DNA from: JAAYED01 sp040772225
GTDB lineage: Bacteria > Chloroflexota > Anaerolineae > UBA1429
DNA: 64,000 bases
Assembly (NCBI GenBank): GCA_040772225.1
Contig: JAXGYO010000002.1
Span: 1,240,001-1,304,000 of the forward strand
Direction of reading: 5' to 3'
The translations under genes and the position numbers were made by a program. Every line of letters begins with the position of its first letter. Positions within the stretch are counted from its first letter, which is position 1. Under the pieces are notes generated by a model. The model saw nothing but the letters and a program-made list of their open reading frames with translations, was not told the DNA's origin and did no database searches. This document shows, one piece after another, positions 34,836 to 44,800 of the stretch.

Positions 34836-35834
34836 GTGAATGAACTGCCCCGGGTGCCTTTGGGACATTGGCCGACGCCGCTACAGGAACTGAGGCGGCT
34901 CAGCGAAACGCTCGGAGGTCCGCACATCTGGATCAAGCGTGATGATCTCTCCGGGCTGGCCCTGGGAGGCAACAAAACACGCAAACTGGAATTCCTGATT
35001 GCGGACGCACTCGCTCAAAAGGCGACCACCGTGATTACCACTGGCGCCGTGCAATCGAATCATGCTTGCCAGACCGCCGCTGCCGCCGCGCGCTACGGTC
35101 TACGATGCATCCTGGTGCTGTCTCATCAGTCGCCTGCGCGGCCAGAGGGCAATCTCCTGCTGGACAGACTGTTAGGCGCACACATTCGCTGGGCGGGGGA
35201 TAGAGATCCCGTAGCAGTGATGCAGGAAGTGACGACGGAAGAGCGGGAGGCAGGCCGCATTCCATATGTCATCCCTTACGGAGGTTCAAATGCCATCGGG
35301 GCGTCGGCGTATCTGTTCGCCATGCGCGAATTCGTCCGGCAGGCGCGCGAGCGAGATCTGGTGTTCTCGGACGTCATCATCGCGTCGAGTTCGGGGGGGA
35401 CCCAGGCCGGGCTGGTAGCGGGGGCGGCATCACTCCACCAGAGCAACAGAGTCCTGGGCATCGCGGTGGCGGAACCAGCCTCGCAGCTCATTCCGCGGGT
35501 ACACACGCTGGCGCAGATGACGCTACAGCATCTCAATGTGCGCATGGATGTCCCGCTGGATAGCATTCTTGTCGAGGATGGCTACCTCGGTGATGGATAC
35601 GCCAGGATGGGCGCCCCCGAACGAGAAGCGATCGCGCTGCTTGCGCGCACAGAGGGCCTGATCGTAGATCCGGTGTACACAGGGCGGGCATTGGCAGGGC
35701 TGATCGATCTCATCCGCTCGGGAAGATGGTCTCGCGATGACACGGTGCTCTTCTGGCACACGGGAGGGACAGGCGCGCTGTTCGCCTATGGTGATCAGCT
35801 AGACAATAGTGAGCGGTCAAGCTCATTCACATAG
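34836..35834 (+). CDS. PLP-dependent deaminase, D-cysteine desulfhydrase/ACC deaminase family
   Basis: The 332-residue fold-type II PLP enzyme has the signature IKRDDLSGLALGGNKTRKLEFL, with the cofactor lysine in GGNKTRKLE (about residue 51), TTGAVQSNHACQTAAAA, and the phosphate-binding SSSGGTQAGL. The family includes D-cysteine desulfhydrases and ACC deaminases; the two cannot be separated safely from sequence. The GTG start has AGGAG six bases upstream. Its last 40 bp overlap the convergent glycosyltransferase gene. Confidence 0.85.
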   Translation: MNELPRVPLGHWPTPLQELRRLSETLGGPHIWIKRDDLSGLALGGNKTRKLEFLIADALAQKATTVITTGAVQSNHACQTAAAAARYGLRCILVLSHQSPARPEGNLLLDRLLGAHIRWAGDRDPVAVMQEVTTEEREAGRIPYVIPYGGSNAIGASAYLFAMREFVRQARERDLVFSDVIIASSSGGTQAGLVAGAASLHQSNRVLGIAVAEPASQLIPRVHTLAQMTLQHLNVRMDVPLDSILVEDGYLGDGYARMGAPEREAIALLARTEGLIVDPVYTGRALAGLIDLIRSGRWSRDDTVLFWHTGGTGALFAYGDQLDNSERSSSFT

Positions 35835-37036
35835 GTTTGGGTTATTAGTGCCCCCGACAGAGCCCAATCGTAACGATCGCACGCCCTTTGACGCAACAGT
35901 CGCCCTAGGTCGCCGCAGAGCGGATTGTCGACTACAAGTTCGATACATCTTGCCAAATCCTCACTATCTCCCGTTGCCGCATACATGCCAAGGTCACCGA
36001 GATACTCATGGCCCACAGCCGTGTCAAAGGACACGACCGGCAAGCCCATAGCCATATAATTCAGTAGCTTACCAGCCCCCTCAGTCGCAGAGAGTTTCGG
36101 AGACACAGCGACATCGCCTTGGGCAAGTAGATCTGGTGCATCCTCATAGGGAATCTTGCCCGTGAAGGTACAATGATCCTCGATCCCCAGTCTCGCTGCC
36201 ATCTGACGGTAGTGGTCCGTGTTGGGAAATCCGGCCACTAGGAAGTGGATATCGGCGCGGCGAGAGCACAGCAGCGCCGCTGATTTCAGAAGATGGTCAG
36301 TCCCCTGGTACTGTGCAAGTAACCCCAAATACACCACGACCTTGCGTGAAGCAGGGATTCCGAGTGCTCGGCGGTACGCCAACCAGTGGGCATCACGCGG
36401 CCTCGGGCTAAAGATACTGGTATTGACACAGTCGGGCACGTGGGTGATCCGTTCGGCATCACAGCCGAATTTGCGACTAAGGAGCTCAGTATAAAGCATT
36501 GTGCTCGTCAGTATGCGCGTAGCACTTTGATCGATCATCCCTTCGATCCACCGAAAAAAACGATATGGGAGGCCGCCTGCATGAACAAAGTGATGATCCA
36601 CCATTTCGTCAGAAAGGCTGCCCTGCAAATCGCACACAACAGGACATGAGAAAAGCCGCGAGAGCAATATGCCAATCAGAGAGCCCTCGTGAAGATGCCC
36701 ATGGATGATGTCGGGACGAAAGTCTCGCATGCTCCTGATCGCCCGCACGGCGAGTAGCATATCCATGGCAATCTTGTGCCGAGACGATCCCACCTCATAG
36801 TCTGTACGCCAGGGTACACCCCTCGACCGATGGATCATTACGCCCTCTGGGTCACGCCCCAGGTGGTAGGTGCAGATGACGACCTTATGTCCAGCATCGC
36901 GAAGATACTGTGCCTCTTCCAGAATACGGACATGGCAGCCATAGTCCGCAAAGAACGAAGTCGGAGCAATCATAAGAACCTTGAGTGCATGGGGAGAGGT
37001 TACACTCACGTCAGCTACATCGGACATACCGAGCAT
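35795..37036 (-). CDS. Family 4 glycosyltransferase
   Basis: The 413-residue GT-B enzyme has an N-terminal acceptor domain (VLMIAPTSFFADYGCHVRILEEA, then DIIHGHLHEGSLIG) and a C-terminal donor domain with KVVVYLGLLAQYQGTDHLL and SPKLSATEGAGKLLNYMAMGLPVV, the GT4 E-x7-E region. It is probably involved in cell-surface glycan or glycolipid assembly. The ATG at 37036 has GAGGAG six bases upstream and starts just after the GT2 stop, so the two are coupled. Confidence 0.87.
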   Translation of the reverse strand: MLGMSDVADVSVTSPHALKVLMIAPTSFFADYGCHVRILEEAQYLRDAGHKVVICTYHLGRDPEGVMIHRSRGVPWRTDYEVGSSRHKIAMDMLLAVRAIRSMRDFRPDIIHGHLHEGSLIGILLSRLFSCPVVCDLQGSLSDEMVDHHFVHAGGLPYRFFRWIEGMIDQSATRILTSTMLYTELLSRKFGCDAERITHVPDCVNTSIFSPRPRDAHWLAYRRALGIPASRKVVVYLGLLAQYQGTDHLLKSAALLCSRRADIHFLVAGFPNTDHYRQMAARLGIEDHCTFTGKIPYEDAPDLLAQGDVAVSPKLSATEGAGKLLNYMAMGLPVVSFDTAVGHEYLGDLGMYAATGDSEDLARCIELVVDNPLCGDLGRLLRQRACDRYDWALSGALITQTYVNELDRSLLSS

Positions 37037-37037
37037 A

Positions 37038-37763
37038 TCAGGCTCCTCGTTCCTGGCGCAGTTGTCGGCGCAACTTGATCAACTCCCTGAAGGCGCGCAG
37101 CACGACTCTTGGGTTGGCACCCGTCTGTTTTCCTGCAACGCGAGGGTGATGGCTGACCGGCAATTCGGTGATGCGAAACCCGGCACGACGGGCGCGCACA
37201 AGAAACTCTGCGCTAAAGGTGGCACCGCGAGAGGTGACACTGATCTGCTCGATCACCTCCCTGCGAAAGAGCTTGTAGGCGCAATCCACATCTCGCGCGG
37301 TGTGTCCGAATAGGAGATTGACCAGCCAGCTCCACCCGTGTCCGAACACGCGCCTGAACCAGGGATCACTGCGAGCCTGTCGATAGCCTATGACCATGTC
37401 AGCCTCGGCCATTCGGGCCATGAATGCTGGCAGCTCGTCAAAAGTAAACTGAAGATCCGAATCCGTGAAAAAGACATAGTCCTTGCTCGCAGCCCGAATC
37501 CCGTCATACACTGCCGCACCATAGCCTAGATTCACGGGATGCCTGATTAGGCGCACACGCGGATCCAGACTGGCAAGCTGTTCGACAACATCTGCCGTTC
37601 TATCGCGGCTCCCATCGTCCACCACAATGATTTCGAGATCCTGCACCAACGGACCGACTTGCTCGCGAACCAGGTCCACCATGGCGCCGATGTTGCCTTC
37701 TTCGTTGTAGGCGGGCAGACTAACCGTCAGACTGGAGACCGTGCCAACCCGGGTCATCACCAC
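37038..37763 (-). CDS. Family 2 glycosyltransferase, polyprenyl-phosphate hexosyl transferase-like
   Basis: The GT-A protein has SLPAYNEEGNIG, EIIVVDDGSRDRT, RHPVNLGYGAAV, FFTDSDLQFTFDEL and a GYRQARSD...DVDCAYKLFRRE stretch, the pattern of dolichyl/polyprenyl-phosphate mannose synthase-like enzymes. There is no long C-terminal membrane region. GTG 37763 with AGGAG six bases upstream gives 241 residues; ATG 37784 is possible but leaves the ribosome site inside the gene. It probably supplies lipid-linked sugar and is coupled to the GT4 gene. Confidence 0.85.
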   Translation of the reverse strand: MVMTRVGTVSSLTVSLPAYNEEGNIGAMVDLVREQVGPLVQDLEIIVVDDGSRDRTADVVEQLASLDPRVRLIRHPVNLGYGAAVYDGIRAASKDYVFFTDSDLQFTFDELPAFMARMAEADMVIGYRQARSDPWFRRVFGHGWSWLVNLLFGHTARDVDCAYKLFRREVIEQISVTSRGATFSAEFLVRARRAGFRITELPVSHHPRVAGKQTGANPRVVLRAFRELIKLRRQLRQERGA

Positions 37764-37823
37764 TTTATGCTCCTGTGACAACATTCGTGCACCAACTCAG
37801 AGCGGGATACAGCCCCCGTACGA

Positions 37824-38360
37824 TCAGCATCTATCATCAGCAGCTCGCAAGAGCGCGAGATCGTCCAGAGACACATCCTCCGGCAACAAATCTGGCGCAC
37901 TGTCGTGCCATCTGACCAGCGCGACTACCTCCGGCGCACACCCAGCTCTGGAACACAACTCGGCTCCGTACTCTGCATGGCACAGCTGGCGGTACAGAGG
38001 GTATCTCCAGGAGTGCGGACTGGGAGAGGCGACACGCTCCAGCATCCCCACGTGATCAAGAAGCACGCCGATGGTTCGCCAAAACAAGCTCAGACCAGCA
38101 TCCGCTTTGCCGGCATCGTGCAGCAGCGCAGCCTGTGCCAGCGCCGCCGAAACATCAGGCGCCTGCTGAACCTGCCGCAGCACACAGAGCGCATGTACCT
38201 GATCCGCCCTGTTGAGCGACTCGAATAGAGACCAGGCGGCTTCGGGCAACACCTTGCGCGCCGGCTGCAGGTCGATACGGCCGGGCCACAGGTTCAATCT
38301 GAGGCGTGTAAAACCCTGCCAGAGCCGGTAGCCCCAATGTGCGCTGCGCGCACCGTTCAT
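37824..38360 (-). CDS. HD-domain protein
   Basis: The 178-residue protein carries the HD motif LLHDAGKADAG (about 85-95) with a preceding helix QVHALCVLRQV, a later RQLCHAEYGAEL and VRWHDSAPDLLPED. This resembles the small HDIG-like phosphohydrolases, whose substrates include nucleotides and RNA ends; the function here is unknown. ATG 38360 with GGGGAG upstream is preferred to the frame's TTG at 38375. It may be cotranscribed with the M50 protease upstream and the glycosyltransferases downstream. Confidence 0.7.
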   Translation of the reverse strand: MNGARSAHWGYRLWQGFTRLRLNLWPGRIDLQPARKVLPEAAWSLFESLNRADQVHALCVLRQVQQAPDVSAALAQAALLHDAGKADAGLSLFWRTIGVLLDHVGMLERVASPSPHSWRYPLYRQLCHAEYGAELCSRAGCAPEVVALVRWHDSAPDLLPEDVSLDDLALLRAADDRC

Positions 38361-38406
38361 GATTCTCCCCGGCAAAACTCGTGGCTCACCAGCAGAAAAA
38401 ACATGA

Positions 38407-39165
38407 CTAAAAACCGGTCAGCAACGAGAACAGCGCGAACGCGGGCCGGCCAACCAGGATGTCCAGTAAACCAAACCCTGTAAACTGCGAGATGAGAATG
38501 ACGCCGAATAGGATCATCCAGCCATACCGGTACAATCCCTCGAGCGATGCAATGGCTTTCCCGGACCAATCCTGCTTGATAAGAGAGAGAAAAGCAATCA
38601 GGACGCTAAAACCATCCAAAGGAGGAATAGGGAGAAGGTTGAAGAAGGCAATCACCAGGTTGATAAGGACGATAAAATCCCTGGCCTCAAGTAGCACCGC
38701 GGGAATTCCACTCCAGACGCCTGCCAGACGACCAACCACGGCAAACAGCGCCGCGGTGACCAGGTTGGCCCCCGGCCCCGCCAGCGACACAATGCCGTTC
38801 CCCAGCCTCGGCCCGTAGCGGAGCCGATAGGTGGCCACAGGAACGGGCTTGCCCCAGCCAATGCCGAAACCGGTAATGGTCGTGATGAGCATCATGAGGC
38901 TTCCCATCGGGTCCAGGTGCGCGAGCGGATTCAGGGTGACACGCCCGGCGCGGGAAGCGGTATCATCGCCCAACCTGTGGGCGGCCCAGGCGTGGCTGCA
39001 CTCGTGAACAGTGATTGCTATCACGAGAGACAGCAGCATCAGCACCATACGCACAGCCGACCCTGTATATAGTAGTGCAAAGGCGACCAGAATGAGCAGT
39101 ACAAACAGCCAGAAGCCCCGATCCTGATTAAAGCGCCCCAGATTGATGTCCTTGAGTTTGTCCAT
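38407..39165 (-). CDS. Site-2-protease-like M50 family membrane metalloprotease
   Basis: The 252-residue protein has about six hydrophobic segments. The zinc-binding HExxH is HECSH in ITVHECSHAWAAHRLGD, and the third ligand motif is NLLPIPPLDGF. It corresponds to the short S2P group III without PDZ or CBS domains. The ATG at 39165 (MDKLKDI...) begins eight bases after the end of a TATAAT box, so translation is probably leaderless; ATG 39174 overlaps the -10 itself. Confidence 0.88.
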   Translation of the reverse strand: MDKLKDINLGRFNQDRGFWLFVLLILVAFALLYTGSAVRMVLMLLSLVIAITVHECSHAWAAHRLGDDTASRAGRVTLNPLAHLDPMGSLMMLITTITGFGIGWGKPVPVATYRLRYGPRLGNGIVSLAGPGANLVTAALFAVVGRLAGVWSGIPAVLLEARDFIVLINLVIAFFNLLPIPPLDGFSVLIAFLSLIKQDWSGKAIASLEGLYRYGWMILFGVILISQFTGFGLLDILVGRPAFALFSLLTGF

Positions 39166-39172
39166 ACTGAAC

Positions 39173-39181
39173 ATTATACCA
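39173..39181 (-). promoter_or_regulatory. Extended -10 promoter of the M50 gene
   Basis: On the minus strand TGGTATAAT (39181-39173) is an extended -10 element; no convincing -35 box lies 16-18 bp upstream. Seven bases (GTTCAGT) separate it from ATG 39165. Confidence 0.55.
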
Positions 39182-39267
39182 CACTCACGGCATTCCAGGC
39201 TGGCTCGGTCCACAGCCCCGGGTGCGCTGCATTGGAGGTCAAGACCCTCGCCGCGCGCAAATATCGC

Positions 39268-39296
39268 TTGTGAGAGCCTCCGCCGGACACTATAAT
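39268..39296 (+). promoter_or_regulatory. Promoter of the phosphodiesterase gene
   Basis: -35 TTGTGA (39268-39273), a 17-bp spacer and -10 TATAAT (39291-39296), divergent from the M50 promoter. The leader to GTG 39405 is about 100 nt. Confidence 0.65.
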
Positions 39297-39404
39297 GGTG
39301 TATAGTGCCAGTGTAGTGTCATCAGGCACGGCGTGGAGCCCGGACAGAATCGGGGGCCGGCCAATGGATCTTTTGCCACACGCACTAGAAGGACCCACGC
39401 TATC

Positions 39405-41123
39405 GTGACCGCCCTGCTTGACAGATTGGCCAAACTGATCGCCGCAGTGCTGGGCACATTTCCCTCCGCGCAATACGCGCGCCTATCGCGCTGGCGCGAT
39501 GGGGCCCGCCCGGCCAAAGACGAACGCCGGGGTTTTATCGTCGTCCAAATCGATGGCGTCTCCTATGATCACCTTCGCGCGGCGATTGAGCTGGGATATG
39601 CTCCGCACCTCAGTCGCCTGCTGAGTCGCGATGAGATGCGACTGCATCCCTGGAAACCTGGCGTGCCCGGCACCACGCCTGCATCCCAGGCGGGAATCAT
39701 GTTCGGAAGCAGCGCTCAGATACCGGCCTATCGCTGGTATGACAAGAGCACGGGGCAGATCAAGGTATCCTCACAACCCGAAGTGGCCCAGGCCCTGCAA
39801 TCCGAGCTAACCCAGGATAGACCGGGCATCCTCAAAGGCGGATCGAGCTACATGAACGTCTTTGATGGCGGGGCCGAGCAGGCCCTCTTTACGCTAGGAA
39901 CCTTTGGCAGACATCGCCTCTTTGAGGGCCTCCGCGGCTTCGGGTTCCTGCTGCTGTTTAGCCTGAATCCTTTTCGCACGGCCGCGCTGCTGGTGCTCTC
40001 TGTCTGGGAGTACCTCACGGATCTTGCCCAGAGAATCCAGGCTACGCTGAGACAAACGACGCCTCGCCCCTTGAGCCGCGCATTTCCCTTTCTACGGGTC
40101 ATGAGCAACGTTGTCATGCGAGAGATTCAGACATTCTCAGTGAGTCTGGACATCTTTAGCGGCGTACCGGCCATCTACACAACATACTATGGATTCGACG
40201 AACTGGCCCATCACTATGGTCCGCGATCCAGGCCGGCCCTCCGCGCCCTCCGCGCCATCGACAGTCGCGTGCGGCGCATTGATCGCTATAGACGCATGAA
40301 CGTCTCGCGGCCGTATGACCTTTTCCTGCTCTCAGATCACGGCATGACCGATGACATCCCGTTCTCTGTCGAGTATGGGCAAACACTCGGCGAACTGGTA
40401 CAGGATCTCGTGGGGCGGAGTGCGGCCATTCGTGAGCTAATAAGTGCGCAGCAGGCCGACCTGCCGAGCACGCTCTTTGTGCAGCGGGAATTATCGGCGA
40501 TCGGCGCAGACAGTCCCCCGGCGATCTCCAGGCTCAGCCAGTATTTGCTGCACTATGTGGAGAGTCGCGTTCCGATCGAGCTTGATGCCGGCGATTATGA
40601 GCCTGCCCAGCCGAGTGATGTTGTCGTGAGTAGTTCGGGCTCATTGTCACACATCTATCTGAATGCCAAAACAGAGCAGCTGAGCTTGACCCAGATTGCC
40701 ACCCTTTACCCTACCCTCGTCCCTTCACTGCTATCGCACCCGGGCATCTGGTTGGTGCTGGGCAGAGAAGAGGGAAAGACGATCATTTTTGGCAAGGAAG
40801 GTGTTATATCTGTTGCCGAGTCGACACGGATAGAGGGCCAAAATCCACTGCAACAACTGGCATACGGGGAGTGGGCTGTACGGCAGTTGTCGCGGCTCGC
40901 CTCGTTGGCAAACTCCGGCGACCTTATTCTTGTCGGCGCCTATGATGCTGACGCCCAGTGCGTCTCCTGCTTTGAGAATCAATGGGCTTGTCACGGCGGT
41001 CTCGGGGGGCCACAGGACATGGCAGTCTTTATGACCGAGTCGCACATCGATTGGCCACTCGCCTCTCTTGATCGCGCAGCCGAGGTATACAACCTTTTCA
41101 TTCGCCAGTACGATATCACGTGA
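39405..41123 (+). CDS. Alkaline phosphatase-superfamily phosphodiesterase
   Basis: The protein has 572 residues. The N-terminal metal-binding strand is IVVQIDGVSYDHLRAAIELGYAPHLSRLL, the nucleophile region is PGVPGTTPASQAGIMFG, and later metal ligands lie in YYGFDELAHHYGP and LLSDHGMTDD. This is the type I phosphodiesterase/nucleotide pyrophosphatase (or phosphoglycerol transferase-like) plan. A hydrophobic stretch (about 160-190, GFGFLLLFSLNPF...) may associate with the membrane. GTG 39405 (AAGGA 11 bases upstream) is favoured over GTG 39333; the start is uncertain. The C-terminal part has CHGGLGGPQDMAVFM. Confidence 0.8.
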   Translation: MTALLDRLAKLIAAVLGTFPSAQYARLSRWRDGARPAKDERRGFIVVQIDGVSYDHLRAAIELGYAPHLSRLLSRDEMRLHPWKPGVPGTTPASQAGIMFGSSAQIPAYRWYDKSTGQIKVSSQPEVAQALQSELTQDRPGILKGGSSYMNVFDGGAEQALFTLGTFGRHRLFEGLRGFGFLLLFSLNPFRTAALLVLSVWEYLTDLAQRIQATLRQTTPRPLSRAFPFLRVMSNVVMREIQTFSVSLDIFSGVPAIYTTYYGFDELAHHYGPRSRPALRALRAIDSRVRRIDRYRRMNVSRPYDLFLLSDHGMTDDIPFSVEYGQTLGELVQDLVGRSAAIRELISAQQADLPSTLFVQRELSAIGADSPPAISRLSQYLLHYVESRVPIELDAGDYEPAQPSDVVVSSSGSLSHIYLNAKTEQLSLTQIATLYPTLVPSLLSHPGIWLVLGREEGKTIIFGKEGVISVAESTRIEGQNPLQQLAYGEWAVRQLSRLASLANSGDLILVGAYDADAQCVSCFENQWACHGGLGGPQDMAVFMTESHIDWPLASLDRAAEVYNLFIRQYDIT

Positions 41124-41169
41124 TGCAAAAAGCAATAGCACAGATCGTCGTTCTAAACAGAGGTATCTT

Positions 41170-41841
41170 GTGATCCAATGTCGGGCGCGCCATTCCTGGA
41201 ATCTAGAGCCAAAACAAGCGGTTGCGCTGCAAAACAGCCTTGCAGGCGAGCTTGTTCTTCGTCCCATGTCCAGGGCAGTTGGCGCTATCGCGGGTATCGA
41301 CATATCAGTCAAAGGCGATCGCGCCCATGCGGCAGTTGTCGTACTATCTTATCCATCGCTGGAGGAGATCGAACGTCGCACGGCGATAGCAAAGGTGACC
41401 TATCCTTATATCCCGGGGCTGCTGACCTTTCGCGAAGCACCGGTAGCATTGCAGGCGTTGGCCGAACTGAGCACCTGGCCGGACCTGTTCATGTTCGACG
41501 GACAGGGCTATGCACATCCCCGCCGCCTGGGACTGGCCAGCCATCTAGGGCTGGTGCTGGACACCCCGGCGATCGGCTGCGCCAAGTCACGGCTCTGCGG
41601 CACCTACGAGGCCCCCGCACTGGAGCGCGGCTCCTGGAGCCCGCTGATTGATGACGAGCAAGTCATCGGAGCGGTGGTCCGTACACGCACTGCTGTTAGT
41701 CCAGTCTATGTGTCGGCAGGGCATCTGACCGATCTGCAGCAGGCGATACAGTTCGTGCTGAACACATGCCGCGGTTACCGGCTGCCTGAACCCACGCGCC
41801 AGGCGCATCGCCTGTCCACACAATGGCCGGAGAGACAATGA
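41170..41841 (+). CDS. nfi: Endonuclease V
   Basis: EndoV cleaves DNA 3' of deoxyinosine lesions (RNA inosine in some members). The 223-residue protein has the first catalytic Asp in GAIAGIDISVKGD and the core DLFMFDGQGYAHPRRLGLASHLGL, plus GVVLDTPAIGCAKSRLCG-like residues (LDTPAIGCAKSRLCG). GTG 41170 with GAGGT upstream gives the family length; the frame is open from 41068 inside the preceding gene. It overlaps the next gene's start by 4 bp, indicating coupling. Confidence 0.93.
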   Translation: MIQCRARHSWNLEPKQAVALQNSLAGELVLRPMSRAVGAIAGIDISVKGDRAHAAVVVLSYPSLEEIERRTAIAKVTYPYIPGLLTFREAPVALQALAELSTWPDLFMFDGQGYAHPRRLGLASHLGLVLDTPAIGCAKSRLCGTYEAPALERGSWSPLIDDEQVIGAVVRTRTAVSPVYVSAGHLTDLQQAIQFVLNTCRGYRLPEPTRQAHRLSTQWPERQ

Positions 41842-44800
41842 AAACCATATACAGACTGCAGTCCGCGCTTTGCATAATGGCCATCCTCCTGATCGGTATC
41901 TCGGTGTTCTCGCCGTATATGGGCGCTGCTCAATCAAAGCAGCCAGAGAGCGGCATCGCCGGCCGAGTCTTTCACATCGTCACCCTGAAGCCAATTCCTG
42001 ATGCGATCATCACTGTAGGGACCGTGTCCGTCATCTCTGACGATCAGGGCTGGTACAGCCTGAATCTGCCGCCGGGCACCTACACAGTTTCGGTACAGGC
42101 CGCCGGTTACATCGGCATGTCGCAAGTGCTTCAGCGGGTCGAGGAGTACAAGACCACTGTGGACCTGGCCATGATCCCCAGCGATCCTGACGATGAGATG
42201 AGCGAGCAGATCTCCGCAGCGCTAAATCTCCAGCCACAAACGGCAGCCGACCTGATCGAGGTCGCATCACCCGCAGGCCAGTTGATGGCCTCCAGCGTCA
42301 CCGCGCTTCCCGCAACCATCCGCCTGGCCGTGAGACAAGATCCCACCGTAGCGGCAAGTCCGATTATCGAGGTCATCACCCTCGACTTTGAGGAGTATAT
42401 CAAGGGCATTTTGCCGTATGAGATGTCGCCGACTTACCCGCTGGAGGCTCTCAAGGCTCAGGCGGTTGCAGCGCGCAGTTACGCAGCCGCCAACCTGGGT
42501 AAACATATCGAGGATGGCGCCGACGTCTGCAGCTCGGTGCACTGCCAGGTATGGCGCCCAACGCGGTACGAGACCACCGATCGCGCGGTTGATGAGACCC
42601 GTGGTATTGCGGCCACCTACGATGGCGCGATCATCTATGCCTTCTACCACGGGCATTGCGACGGGCATACGCGCAACAGCGAGGATGTGTGGTCAGCGGC
42701 GTTGCCCTATACGCGCGCGGTTCCGTGTACCTGCGGCTACGATTACCTGTGGGGACACGGTGTAGGCATGTGCCAGGAAGGGGCCCGCGCTATGGCCAAT
42801 GCCGGAGCTACCTACGACCAGATCATCAAGCATTACTATACCGGTGTTACGCTCCTCGACGCCCCCACTTCCGAACTGACGGAAGGCCACGTGCATCCCT
42901 CTTCGGGATTGGAGAGTACGCTGTTCACATTTAGCGTGCGTTACACCTCCACGGCCGCTGTCCCGCCTCCCATCGCCAACGTAATCATTGATGGGCACGC
43001 CTACGCCATGACCCGAGGTGCTGGCACCCCCGAAACGGGCTGGGACTACCATTATGCAACCACCCTCGGTGCGGGGAATCATACTTTCCACTACGAGTTC
43101 GACGACGGTTACGGACGCATCACGCGCGCTCCACAGTCTGGTAACCTGGCAGGGCCACAGGTGGAAGCTGCAACGTTCGTGACACCGCCTGAGGATGGAC
43201 TCACAGGGAATATCACAGCGTCTGCGAGCGCGGACTGGGCGGAAGGCCATTTCGAGCAGGTCGAAGTATCCCACCGCGACAAGGACGTGCTCGCGCTTGC
43301 GCCCGGCAGCACCTCTGGCACCTACACCTCTCCGGTCCTGCAGACCAATCAGACCTTTGTCGGCTACGGACTGACCTGGTACGCAATTGTGCCCTTGGGT
43401 GGGCAAGTGTCTGTAGCATCTCGCTCCAGTTTGGATGGCGTGCTTTGGAGCGAGTGGCGGACCGCTATAGGAGAAGGGTACGTCGCAGGCAACGACAGGC
43501 TCATAAGCGCAGAGATGGTGTTCGGCGAAGCGCAGTATGTACAATACCGGCTCATCCTGGGGGCCAGTCCAGATGGCACAAGCCCGACAGTGCGGAACAT
43601 CCGCATCTCCTATGCGGACTCGCGGCCAGGTCCGCTGGCCAGTGATGCTGCCTGGACGGGGGCAACAGATGCGAGCGCGCCGGCGATCATCAGCCGTGCG
43701 GCATGGGGCGCCAACGAAAGCTGGATGACCTGGCCACCAGAGTATCGTGCGGCGCGCGCCATGATCATGCATCACACGGTCACCGATGATGGCGGGATCG
43801 ATCCTGCCGCCATCGTAAGAGCGATCTACTGGTACCACGCCGTGGAGCGTGAATGGGGCGACATCGGCTACAACTATCTGATCGACCATTATGGCCGCGT
43901 CTACAAAGGTCGTTACGGGGACCCGGGAGTCGTGGGCCATCATGCTGGCGATCCCTACAACTATGGCAGCGTGGGCATCAGTCTGATCGGCAACCTGGAA
44001 GAGAATCCGGTGCCCTACGCCATGTTTGAGAGTGCCATCGACTTCCTGGCCTACCAGTGCGGGATGTGGGGCATCAACCCGATCGGACAAACCTATCTCA
44101 TCGACCGCTGGCTGCCCACCATCCTGGGACATCGCGATGTCGCCGCGACCGCCTGCCCGGGCATCTACTTTTACAGTCGTCTGCCCGAGGTACGGACCAG
44201 GACGCTCGAGAGGATGTCGACACCGCCTCCAACCATCGCCATCAGCGCGCCTGTTTCGGGCCAAAGGCTGCGCGGTGTCGTAGAAACGCACACCGCGACA
44301 ACCGGCACCATTACAAGGATGAGTTACTATGTCGATGGCGTGCTCGCTGCGCAGCAGAACGGGCACTTTAGCTGGAAATGGAATACGACACTCTACACCG
44401 ATGGCCCACGTGTGCTCAGAGTGGTGGTAGAGAACGCGGCTGGAAGCGCGGAAGCCTCCGTGAGTGTCATTGTGGACAATACAGCACCCACAGGCACAGT
44501 CTCCGCTCCTGCCTGGACCTCGGCGTCTCAGATAGCCGTGTCCATCTCCGGAGAAGCAGACGGGATTTCCTTCAGTCCCGGATGGACATGGGAGGGCGAG
44601 GCCCTGGAGCATCATATGGGAAGCGTCGTCGCCGACGAGCAGGCGTCACGGGGGATGGCTCTGCTCGGCAGACAGGGGGTCGACGACGCCGGCCCCTGGT
44701 ATGGCCCCTATACTTGCGCGCTCCCAGCGGGTGACTATGAGGTGCTCTATCGGCTTCGAACAGACTCCACTGGGCCAGGCTCCGGGTTGGCCACCGTCGA

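Noticed and set aside
42693..44615. A 640-codon minus-strand frame opposite the peptidoglycan hydrolase
   Set aside because: Antisense shadow of a gene with clear SpoIID and PGRP motifs.
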